From: Oscillospiraceae bacterium
GTDB taxonomy: Bacteria; Bacillota; Clostridia; Oscillospirales; Oscillospiraceae
Direction: 5' to 3'
Assembly: GCA_031255955.1 (NCBI GenBank)
Contig: JAIRRO010000063.1
Coordinates: 1-12,498, forward strand
Length of the DNA stretch: 12,498 nt
Shown here: positions 7,318-12,498 of the stretch, piece after piece
Layout of the letters: the number at the start of each line of letters is the position of its first letter
Numbering within the stretch: the first letter of the stretch is position 1
Position numbers and translations under genes: made by a program
Notes under the pieces: generated by a model
What the model saw: the letters and a program-made list of their open reading frames with translations, nothing else
The model's database searches: none
What the model was told of the DNA's origin: nothing

Positions 7318-9444
7318 TTACATTATTTCCGGAAGCGCCAGCGCGGGGTGTCCGACCGATTCCAGATAGGCAAGCACGTCGTCAAGCTCTGTGGCAATCG
7401 TTTCGTCGCAAATCTTGTCGGTGAAGCTATCGATGCCGTGCAGCTCTTTTGTGGTTTTGTCGAGCCGCGCGCGGACGTCGTCCTTCAGTTCCTTCGGCAT
7501 CCAGACGATGCGGAGCGCGCCGCCTTCCGCGAAGGCGAATTTCTTTGAGGATATAAAGTGCCGTCCGTGTCCCATAAAGCCCGGCGTTTGAACGCCGCCG
7601 CCCGTCATGCTGGCAAGCTCGCCGAAGCTCATCCCGCTCGGCGTTCCACCGGCGTATTCGCGGTTTACGATGAAAAAGCCCTTGGCTTCGGGGATAATGC
7701 CGCAGACACATTCAAAGCAGCCGCAGGATGTCATCGGGTCCTCAAGAATCGAATACAGCGTGACGTTGCTGACTGCGCCGTGCGTGGCTTCAAATACAGA
7801 GGTGTTCACGGATTCATATGCGCCGAGGCGTTCGTCGATGACGCCTGTTTTCAGTATCGGTTGGTTGGGTCCTGTGGGGGTCAGCTCCTTTGTGGCTTTC
7901 GCGTCAAGCCACGACACCGCGCCGCAGAGTCCGAGGCGCTCCGGCGTCACGACGCAACAGTGACTCGGCGCGAAGCTCTGACAGAGCGTACAGGTGTAAA
8001 ACGTGTCCACGCTTTCGTCCGTCATGGCGTCAAGGCGTTCGTCGCGGGCGCGGTAACGGGGCATGGCTTCGTTTTCAAGAAGCTCGCGCACACGATCGGG
8101 CTCGGTGATAAGGGTGATTTGGCATTTATCCGCCACGGCGTCAAATTCGTCCATAATCTCGTGGTAGATGACCTTTCCGAGGTCGCGCAGACGGAAGCCC
8201 GCGGCGTAAGCGTCGCGCGAGATGCGCAGACGGAACAAATTGCGCTGACCGGTGTGCATTACGCCCTCGACATAGTTGAACCAGTGGTGAATTTTGCGCT
8301 CGATGACAGGCTCAAAATCCGGTTGCATCTTTGTTCCGGCGACCTCGACATACGTCGCAAGGGGAAGCTCAACAAGCGGCTCGCCATCGATATCGGGTCC
8401 GATGAGCGTGATTTTCCCGTCCTCAATTTCCCCGAGCTCGCGGCGGACGACAAGCTCAACGGTGTGGTTGTTCCCGCTGTAAAACTCCGCCTGTGTGTCG
8501 GCTTTCTTGATAATTTCACCTTCAAACGCGGAGGCAAAGCCCATACAGATATCAATATTCTTTGCTTTTACCTTAATCCCGCGCAGCTCCAGAGACGTCC
8601 GTGCCGTTTCGGCGTGGTCAGTCACCGATACAAGCGCACCCGGAACCTGAATATCCCCAAGGTCGGAATCCACGATGACAGGGAAGCCGAGGGCGATAGC
8701 GCCCGCCCCGGCGGCGACAGTTACTTCGTCCAGAGCGCCGAAGGCGTTCACGAAGGCGGGGACGCGCTCCTTGGTGTAAGCCAGCAGTCCGGCAAGGTCG
8801 CCCGGCTGCACGGCTCCGAAAATAAGTGCCGCGCGGATAGCGACGGTCACAACGTGCGTGACGGCTGTAATGCTGTGTCCCAGCGGCACAACGCGATAAT
8901 CCAGACCCATTTTCACGCCCTCGGAGGCGCACTGGTCAATCACATCGCCGACAAGGAAGGTGAGCAAGCCCTTTGTCTGATAATCCTTGACGACATATGC
9001 CACCGTTTTCGGATCGGCGGCGGAGCCCAGCACAACGGCGACGCCGGGAATATCGCCCGTCACCAGCGGAACCCCGAGCGAGCGGATGATGGGATCCGGC
9101 ACAAAGCCAATCCCGCCATCGTCCGGCGCGGCGCCGCCGACATAGCCAATCGCTTGCAGAATTTCAGCGCCGACAGCGGTGGCGAGACCTGCGTTAAGCG
9201 CGTCTCCCAGCTCGTCCTTGTTTGTGATGAGACTTTTGAGAACGCCGACGCAAGCCTCAAGGTCGCCCAGCGATTTTACCTTTACGCCCGTTGCGGCGTA
9301 GATGGTTGGCAGGAAATAGGCAGTGTCGGGGAAGGCGAGCGGAGTGTCGGAGCCGTGCTTTTCCACGGCGGTGTTTACGGCGGTTTCCGTAAGACCCGCC
9401 ACGGCATTTGCCCCTTTGTAAATAAGATCTGTGAGTGCGCCCAT
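7318..9444 (-). CDS. acsB: Acetyl-CoA synthase, catalytic (beta) subunit of CODH/ACS
   Basis: 708 residues, full length for the bacterial enzyme. AcsB joins CO, a methyl group from the corrinoid protein and coenzyme A into acetyl-CoA at the A-cluster, a 4Fe-4S cluster bridged to two nickel ions. All cluster ligands are visible: Cys485, Cys488, Cys497 and Cys507 in the spacing C-x2-C-x8-C-x9-C (CTLCQSFAPSHCC through GLCGAVSW), and the distal nickel motif Cys574-Gly-Cys576. The N-terminus has the usual start of the CODH-contacting domain (SDTPLAFPDTAYFLPTIYAA). The ATG at 9444 has AAGGAGG a few bases upstream. It lies 47 nt after cooC and belongs to the same operon. The partner CODH subunit and the corrinoid subunits AcsC and AcsD are not encoded in the window. 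An extra cysteine, Cys496, sits next to the ligand Cys497. Confidence 0.98.
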   Translation of the reverse strand: MGALTDLIYKGANAVAGLTETAVNTAVEKHGSDTPLAFPDTAYFLPTIYAATGVKVKSLGDLEACVGVLKSLITNKDELGDALNAGLATAVGAEILQAIGYVGGAAPDDGGIGFVPDPIIRSLGVPLVTGDIPGVAVVLGSAADPKTVAYVVKDYQTKGLLTFLVGDVIDQCASEGVKMGLDYRVVPLGHSITAVTHVVTVAIRAALIFGAVQPGDLAGLLAYTKERVPAFVNAFGALDEVTVAAGAGAIALGFPVIVDSDLGDIQVPGALVSVTDHAETARTSLELRGIKVKAKNIDICMGFASAFEGEIIKKADTQAEFYSGNNHTVELVVRRELGEIEDGKITLIGPDIDGEPLVELPLATYVEVAGTKMQPDFEPVIERKIHHWFNYVEGVMHTGQRNLFRLRISRDAYAAGFRLRDLGKVIYHEIMDEFDAVADKCQITLITEPDRVRELLENEAMPRYRARDERLDAMTDESVDTFYTCTLCQSFAPSHCCVVTPERLGLCGAVSWLDAKATKELTPTGPNQPILKTGVIDERLGAYESVNTSVFEATHGAVSNVTLYSILEDPMTSCGCFECVCGIIPEAKGFFIVNREYAGGTPSGMSFGELASMTGGGVQTPGFMGHGRHFISSKKFAFAEGGALRIVWMPKELKDDVRARLDKTTKELHGIDSFTDKICDETIATELDDVLAYLESVGHPALALPEIM

Positions 9445-9491
9445 TGTTGTGATCCTCCTTCAAGAAAGATAATTATATTTTTGCCCGGATT

Positions 9492-10265
9492 TTATATGCC
9501 GAGCTTGTCTGTAATTTGCTGCAGGGCAAGCTTGATAGGGGAGTCCTCGGGAACATCGGCGGAGGGCATCCCCGCTGTGTCGAATTTATACACGTTATCG
9601 TCCTGCGGCAGAACACCGAGCAGCGTCAGGTTTTGCAGCTTGATTTCCTCCAGAATACCGTCGTCCGGGACGCCGTTCGGCGCGCGGTTTACGATAACAC
9701 CCTCGGTTTTCGGGTTCAGCTTCAAATCCTTCACCATACGGGACACACGCCCGACGGCTTGAATCCCGCGGCGGGATGAATCAGAAACCATCAGCAGGAT
9801 GTCGATATGCGGCAGCGTACCGCGTGAGATATGCTCCAAGCCCGCTTCGTTGTCCGCGACAACGACGTCATACGCGCCGGAATAGCGCGTGATTTGCGTT
9901 TTCAAAACGCCGTTTACATAGCAATAGCAGCCCTCTCCCTGGGTTCTTCCCATTACAAGAAGGTCAAAATCGTCCTCCTCGGTAAGGGCGTCGCCCATCA
10001 TAAACTCGGCGTATTCCTGCTTTGTCATACCGCCGGGGATGGGGTCGCCGTTCAGCTCTCTTTGAGCCATTGTTTCGCGTATATCGCCGAGAGAAATAGG
10101 CAAATCGATACCGAGAACCTCGTTGAGGTTGGAATTCGGGTCGGCGTCCACAGCAAGGATACGTTTGCCCTTTTTCGCTAGATAGCGAATCAGCATCCCG
10201 CAGACCGTGGTTTTTCCCGTGCCGCCCTTACCGGCGACGGCGATAACGAGTGGATTTGATGACAT
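9492..10265 (-). CDS. cooC: CooC/AcsF-type nickel-insertion ATPase
   Basis: 257 residues, a MinD/ParA-like P-loop ATPase. CooC and AcsF proteins load nickel into the active sites of CO dehydrogenase or acetyl-CoA synthase. The deviant Walker A GKGGTGKTT (12-20, signature Lys13) is at the N-terminus, followed by AVDADPNSN (38-46). The CxC motif EGCYCYVNG, with Cys113 and Cys115, is the metal site that holds the dimer together in characterised CooC. Position between cooT and acsB suggests acsB is a client; a CODH encoded elsewhere could be another. The ATG at 10265 has TGGAGGA upstream in the 15-nt gap after cooT. CooC and AcsF cannot be told apart by eye. Confidence 0.95.
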   Translation of the reverse strand: MSSNPLVIAVAGKGGTGKTTVCGMLIRYLAKKGKRILAVDADPNSNLNEVLGIDLPISLGDIRETMAQRELNGDPIPGGMTKQEYAEFMMGDALTEEDDFDLLVMGRTQGEGCYCYVNGVLKTQITRYSGAYDVVVADNEAGLEHISRGTLPHIDILLMVSDSSRRGIQAVGRVSRMVKDLKLNPKTEGVIVNRAPNGVPDDGILEEIKLQNLTLLGVLPQDDNVYKFDTAGMPSADVPEDSPIKLALQQITDKLGI

Positions 10266-10280
10266 AGGCTAATCCTCCAT

Positions 10281-10475
10281 TTATGTGTCATTTGTGTCGA
10301 TGATTACAAGACCGTTTACAAGGTCAACCAGAGAGAGCTTGCCCGACACGCGCAGCTCCTCGTCCATAAGATCGGTAAGAATAATTTCGTCCCCGTCAAA
10401 GGTGATTTGGGTGATGTTTTTCGCCATTATCGTATCAGGGGACTTGACGCGGGAATAAGCAGTTGAGAGGCACAT
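10281..10475 (-). CDS. cooT: CooT-family nickel-binding protein
   Basis: 64 residues, starting MCLSTAY. In Rhodospirillum rubrum CooT, a protein of nearly the same size, Cys2 binds nickel at the dimer interface; the Met-Cys start is preserved here. The rest (TFDGDEIILTDLMDEE and then VSGKLSLVDLVNGLVIIDT) fits the small beta-rich fold of the family. The presence of Cys2 fixes the start at 10475; an internal Met (MAKN) would lose the metal ligand. The ribosome site AAGG is 11 nt upstream and only moderate. The gene is followed after 15 nt by cooC, giving the cooT-cooC pair expected of a nickel-delivery module. An 87-bp palindromic element lies just upstream. Confidence 0.88.
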   Translation of the reverse strand: MCLSTAYSRVKSPDTIMAKNITQITFDGDEIILTDLMDEELRVSGKLSLVDLVNGLVIIDTNDT

Positions 10476-10506
10476 TTTAGGATTTTCCTTTCATCGAGCT
10501 CCGCTT

Positions 10507-10593
10507 GTATTTTTTTCGTGATGCTTTGTCGGGCGTCGCTTGCCGTACCGGTGTACTGCCTACGCGCGCCCTTCGCGCCTGACGAAAAAATAC
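10507..10593. repeat. 87-bp imperfect palindromic element upstream of cooT
   Basis: The outer arms are GTATTTTTTTCGT (10507-10519) and ACGAAAAAATAC (10582-10593), complementary apart from one extra T. Inside, GGGCG (10531-10535) can pair with CGCCC (10567-10571), and GTAC-CGGT-GTAC forms a small central hairpin. It lies 31 bp upstream of the cooT start, in the transcribed gap. It looks like a dispersed palindromic (REP- or MITE-like) element or an mRNA structure affecting cooT expression; copies elsewhere cannot be checked here. Confidence 0.6.
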
Positions 10594-10634
10594 TGCGCGG
10601 GAGAGAATTACGGCGGGGGAGTCGGATTTTTGGA

Positions 10635-10727
10635 ATTTAATTTCCGAGCGAGGCTAGCGCTCGCGATTTAATTTCCGAGCGAGGCTAGCGCTCGAGATTT
10701 AATTCCCGAGCGAGGCTAGCGCTCGCT
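10635..10727. repeat. Three tandem 31-bp hairpin repeats
   Basis: Three units (10635-10665, 10666-10696, 10697-10727) each start ATTTAATT(T/C)CC and continue GAGCGAGGCTAGCGCTCG plus two variable bases; they are otherwise nearly identical. Each holds an inverted repeat CGAGCG-7 nt-CGCTCG. The third unit encodes the last codons and TAA of the His-rich gene, so the other two look like duplications of the gene's 3' end. In the operon mRNA they would form three short hairpins between that gene and cooT. There is no T-run typical of a strong terminator, and no spacers as in CRISPR. Confidence 0.88.
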
Positions 10728-10953
10728 CGATATGCTCCGTTGCGCATTTTGAGTCGTCGAGGCTGTACCAGACCTCGTTGGCGGCGGCGCTGAGTCCGAG
10801 GGCTTCAAGCGCGTGACCGAGGTCGTGCAGCTCCTCCTCGTGGGAACGGTTATGGCGGAGGGTGAATTGCAGGAGAGCTTCCGCTTCTTCGCGGGATTTT
10901 ACTGCGCCGTGCGCGTCGTCGTGCGCGTGGGCGTGGGACGGGTGGTCGTGCAT
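10699..10953 (-). CDS. Small His-rich protein, putative nickel chaperone or store (CooJ-like role)
   Basis: 84 residues. The N-terminus HDHPSHAHAHDDAH carries six of the eleven histidines. The remainder looks alpha-helical, with a second set at His34, His38, His43 and His47 (RHNRSHEEELHDLGHALEALG) and one Cys70. The start at 10953 is chosen because AAGGAGG lies 8 nt upstream and the predicted transcript begins near 11004; an in-frame ATG at 11019 would be outside the mRNA. From memory, similar small His-rich proteins occur beside CODH/ACS genes in Clostridia, sometimes labelled as cobalt transporters, but it has no membrane segments. As first gene before cooT and cooC, it matches the position of a metal store such as CooJ, although CooJ has its histidines at the C-terminus. 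The last codons and stop lie within the first of three 31-bp tandem repeat units. Confidence 0.8.
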   Translation of the reverse strand: MHDHPSHAHAHDDAHGAVKSREEAEALLQFTLRHNRSHEEELHDLGHALEALGLSAAANEVWYSLDDSKCATEHIERALASLGN

Positions 10954-10968
10954 TGATGTTTCCTCCTT

Positions 10969-11000
10969 AATATTGATTTGCTTGAATTTTGATTTGCTTG
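10969..11000 (-). repeat. 16-bp tandem direct repeat in the operon 5' leader
   Basis: On the - strand CAAGCAAATCAAAATT (10985-11000) is followed directly by CAAGCAAATCAATATT (10969-10984), differing at one position. The pair fills most of the leader between the predicted transcription start (about 11004) and the AAGGAGG of the His-rich gene. It could be a repressor operator or a site for an RNA-binding protein. Confidence 0.75.
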
Positions 11001-11010
11001 GAGCGTTCTT

Positions 11011-11039
11011 ATTATACAATGTATGTCACGCGGTGTCAA
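11011..11039 (-). promoter_or_regulatory. Consensus sigma-A promoter of the acs operon
   Basis: On the - strand TTGACA (11034-11039) and TATAAT (11011-11016) are separated by exactly 17 bp, a perfect match to the housekeeping promoter consensus. Transcription should start near 11004, giving a leader of about 50 nt before the His-rich gene. No other promoter of this quality was seen before the downstream genes, so it probably drives all seven - strand genes. Confidence 0.88.
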
Positions 11040-11118
11040 TCGAGCGGATTAAAAATTCTCGCGCGCGGTAGGCGCAAATTTGCCGCCGGTTGGACGGTGG
11101 CGCGTCGGCGCGGAATGT

Positions 11119-11126
11119 GGTATACT
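11119..11126 (+). promoter_or_regulatory. Candidate extended -10 promoter toward the recombinase
   Basis: TGGTATACT (TG at 11118-11119 and the hexamer TATACT at 11121-11126) resembles an extended -10 (TGnTATAAT). No good -35 is present at the right distance, which extended -10 promoters can tolerate. Transcription would start near 11133 and give a leader of about 245 nt. It is the best + strand candidate before the recombinase. Confidence 0.45.
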
Positions 11127-11201
11127 ATGGGGCGTCCAAGCGGTGCGCGTTGAATCCGGACAGATATCAACAACCGACGCAACCAAGACAGGTGGTGCGA
11201 G

Positions 11202-11273
11202 ATGTTGAACGCAATGCACAGGACGAGCAACGCGAGCGGGATATGCGATGCACAGGACAAGCAGTATAAATAA
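11202..11273 (+). CDS. Possible 23-residue leader ORF upstream of the recombinase
   Basis: An ATG at 11202 opens a frame of 23 codons ending in TAA at 11271-11273 (MLNAMHRTSNASG, then ICDAQDKQYK). AGGTGG lies 6 nt upstream of the ATG, one mismatch from a perfect ribosome site. It falls inside the predicted leader. It has no recognisable motif and may be chance; the direct repeats within it are 34 nt apart, so they are read in different frames, which argues against a repeated peptide. Confidence 0.22.
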   Translation: MLNAMHRTSNASGICDAQDKQYK

Positions 11274-11318
11274 AAGCGTTTGCCGCAGATAGGCGGGCAG
11301 AGCCGCTCACAGGAACAA

Positions 11319-11344
11319 CGCAACAAAATAAAAATTTTGTTGCG
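11319..11344 (+). other. 11-bp perfect hairpin before the recombinase gene
   Basis: CGCAACAAAAT and ATTTTGTTGCG are perfect inverted repeats separated by AAAA. The structure ends 34 nt before the recombinase ATG. On neither strand is it followed by a T-run, so it is unlikely to be an intrinsic terminator; an mRNA structure or a protein-binding palindrome is more plausible. Confidence 0.6.
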
Positions 11345-11378
11345 AAAAGAGGGGTAAAAACGGGGAAAGGAGGCGCTT

Positions 11379-12362
11379 ATGGATTACAGAGCCCAGTCGC
11401 CTGAAATCCTGCGGGATTTTCTGGCGTATCACGAGACAATCAAGGGTCACTCGAAAAAAACCGTGGACGAGTATTTTCTTGACCTGCGGACATTTTTGCG
11501 TTTTATGAAGCTCCGGAAAAATCCCGCGACGAAAAACAACGACGCGCCAGAACCGTCCGTGTTTGACGAGCTGCCCATCAAGGACGTGGATTTGAAGCTC
11601 ATCGAGTCAATCACGCTTTCCGATGTTTACGAATTCCTGACGTACCTAACGCGTGAACGCGGGTTAACGGCGGCGTCAAGAGCGCGTAAAATCGCGGCGA
11701 TTCGCTCGTTTTATAAATACCTTACCATCAAGACGAAGCAGCTTGAAAACAATCCCGTTATAGACCTTGACCCGCCGAAGCAAAAGAAAACCCTGCCGCG
11801 GTATCTCACGCTTGAAGAAAGCAAGCAGCTGTTAGGCTCTGTTTCCGGCAAGAATCGCGAGCGGGATTACTGCATTTTGACGCTGTTTCTAAACTGCGGG
11901 CTGCGCGTCTCTGAGCTTGCGGGGCTGAATCTCAGCGACATTCGAGAGGATTCGCTGCGTGTACTCGGCAAGGGCGATAAGGAGCGCGTAATATATCTGA
12001 ATGACGCCTGCGCCGCAGCGATAAACGCATACTTGCAAATAAGAAAAAACATTGAAAAGGACCAGCGCGCTCTGTTTGTCACAGCAAAGCACGGTCGCAT
12101 TGAGCGCTCGACGATACACCGACTTGTAAAAAAGCATATGCTGATCGCTGGACTGGACGCAACAAAATATTCCTCACACAAGCTGCGCCACACCGCGGCG
12201 ACGCTGATGTTGAAAAACGGCGTGGATGTGCGGACGCTTCAGGAACTGCTGGGACACGAAAATTTGAACACGACGCAGATTTACACGCATGTGGAAAGCG
12301 AAGCGCTCCGACAAGCCGCGGAGCGCTCTCCCCTATCGGACTTCGGAACGCAGGGGGGGTAA
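11379..12362 (+). CDS. XerC/XerD-type tyrosine recombinase
   Basis: 327 residues. It has an N-terminal SAM-like core-binding domain (about 8-118, HSKKTVDEYFLDLRTFLRF) and a C-terminal catalytic domain. All six catalytic residues are visible: Arg175 in CGLRVSEL, Lys198 in GKGDKERVIYL, His267 and Arg270 in HKLRHTAATLML, His293 in LLGHENLNTTQ, and the nucleophile Tyr302 in IYTHV. These enzymes break and rejoin DNA through a covalent phosphotyrosine link, for example to resolve chromosome dimers. The size and lack of phage or transposon genes nearby favour a housekeeping Xer-type enzyme over an integrase, but XerC cannot be told from XerD or a Clostridial paralogue here. The ATG has AAAGGAGG 5 nt upstream. 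A leader of about 245 nt with repeats and a hairpin precedes it. Confidence 0.93.
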   Translation: MDYRAQSPEILRDFLAYHETIKGHSKKTVDEYFLDLRTFLRFMKLRKNPATKNNDAPEPSVFDELPIKDVDLKLIESITLSDVYEFLTYLTRERGLTAASRARKIAAIRSFYKYLTIKTKQLENNPVIDLDPPKQKKTLPRYLTLEESKQLLGSVSGKNRERDYCILTLFLNCGLRVSELAGLNLSDIREDSLRVLGKGDKERVIYLNDACAAAINAYLQIRKNIEKDQRALFVTAKHGRIERSTIHRLVKKHMLIAGLDATKYSSHKLRHTAATLMLKNGVDVRTLQELLGHENLNTTQIYTHVESEALRQAAERSPLSDFGTQGG

Positions 12363-12374
12363 GCGCGAGCCATA

Positions 12375-12498
12375 TTAAGAAAACCGCTTAAAATACTCGT
12401 CAATTTCATCGCGCATAGCGATACCTACACGCTCAAAGCATCCAAGCAGCTCCTCATAGCTGCCATTGCCACCAAGAAAGTCCCAAAACTCTTTCTCA
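12375..12498 (-). CDS. 3' end of a gene, possibly a TdeIII-like type II restriction endonuclease (partial)
   Basis: Reading leftward from the window edge there is an open frame of 40 codons ending in TAA at 12375-12377. The peptide starts EKEFWDFLGGNGSYEELLGC, continues with FERVGIAMRDEIDEYFKRF and ends in Ser. The FWDFLGG-x3-YEELL pattern recalls the C-termini of some type II restriction enzymes such as the TdeIII family, but that is from memory and weak. The stop lies 12 nt from the convergent recombinase stop. No start, catalytic core or partner methylase is visible, so only the existence of a coding 3' end is well supported. Confidence 0.5.
   Translation of the reverse strand, partial: EKEFWDFLGGNGSYEELLGCFERVGIAMRDEIDEYFKRFS

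Larger units (their letters stand above)
10954..11378. other. 425-bp divergent regulatory region between the acs operon and the recombinase
   Basis: Besides the two promoters, the leader repeats and the hairpin listed separately, it contains the 10-bp palindrome GCAAATTTGC (11074-11083) between the divergent promoters. It also contains a 16-bp direct repeat ATGCACAGGAC(G/A)AGCA at 11214-11229 and 11248-11263. I recognised no known riboswitch or ncRNA. Confidence 0.6.

Noticed and set aside
7558..9762. A 734-codon open frame on the + strand
   Set aside because: It lies antisense to acsB and the start of the next gene, has no recognisable domain, and is a shadow of a GC-rich coding region; acsB has all its cluster ligands on the other strand.
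10635..10727. CRISPR array
   Set aside because: The 31-bp units are directly adjacent with no spacers, and there are no cas genes in the window.
10954..11019. Longer N-terminus for the His-rich protein starting at 11019
   Set aside because: That ATG lies within the -10/start region of the consensus promoter, upstream of the predicted transcript start, while the ATG at 10953 has an ideal AAGGAGG.
11214..11310. Cyclic di-GMP or guanidine riboswitch, suggested by CACAGGAC-type motifs
   Set aside because: The surrounding conserved stems and core bases of those classes could not be found; only short resemblance to the motif.
11319..11344. Intrinsic terminator
   Set aside because: The hairpin is strong, but neither strand has a T-run after it and its stem is AT-rich.

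Overview
The window looks like a chromosomal segment of an anaerobic, probably acetogenic member of the Clostridia (Bacillota). The reasons are a set of Wood-Ljungdahl (acetyl-CoA synthase) genes, a class B sortase, strong AGGAGG-type ribosome binding sites, a consensus sigma-A promoter and a Firmicutes-type Xer recombinase. This assignment rests on protein families recognised by eye; no database search was possible.

Layout. Left arm, + strand: a Bro-N/Fic fusion protein (29-955), then full-length mutS (1000-3624). Centre, - strand, read from right to left: a likely seven-gene operon starting at a perfect TTGACA-17-TATAAT promoter (11011-11039). Its genes are a small His-rich protein (10699-10953), cooT (10281-10475), cooC (9492-10265), acsB (7318-9444), a previously uncalled 40-residue single-span membrane peptide (7145-7267), an AcsV/RACo-type corrinoid-protein activator (5216-7144), and a class B sortase with unusual tails (3629-5194). 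mutS and the sortase gene meet tail to tail with 4 bp between stops. Right arm, + strand: a long leader region and a XerC/D-type tyrosine recombinase (11379-12362). At the right edge is the 3' end of a - strand gene that may be a type II restriction enzyme.

How the genes fit together. AcsB makes acetyl-CoA at its nickel-containing A-cluster. CooC is the nickel-insertion ATPase, CooT a Cys2 nickel-binding protein, and the small His-rich protein a plausible nickel store, so the first three genes resemble the cooC-cooT-cooJ nickel module. The AcsV-like protein would reactivate the corrinoid protein that hands the methyl group to AcsB. The CODH subunit (acsA/cooS) and the corrinoid subunits (acsC/acsD) are not in this window, so the pathway is split across loci. 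The sortase and the membrane peptide have no obvious role in the pathway and are the odd members.

Noncoding structure is concentrated at 10476-11378. It includes three tandem 31-bp hairpin units that overlap the stop codon of the His-rich gene, an 87-bp imperfect palindrome just upstream of cooT, a 16-bp tandem repeat in the operon's 5' leader, and a leader with direct repeats and an 11-bp hairpin before the recombinase. I see no rRNA, tRNA, CRISPR array or insertion sequence.
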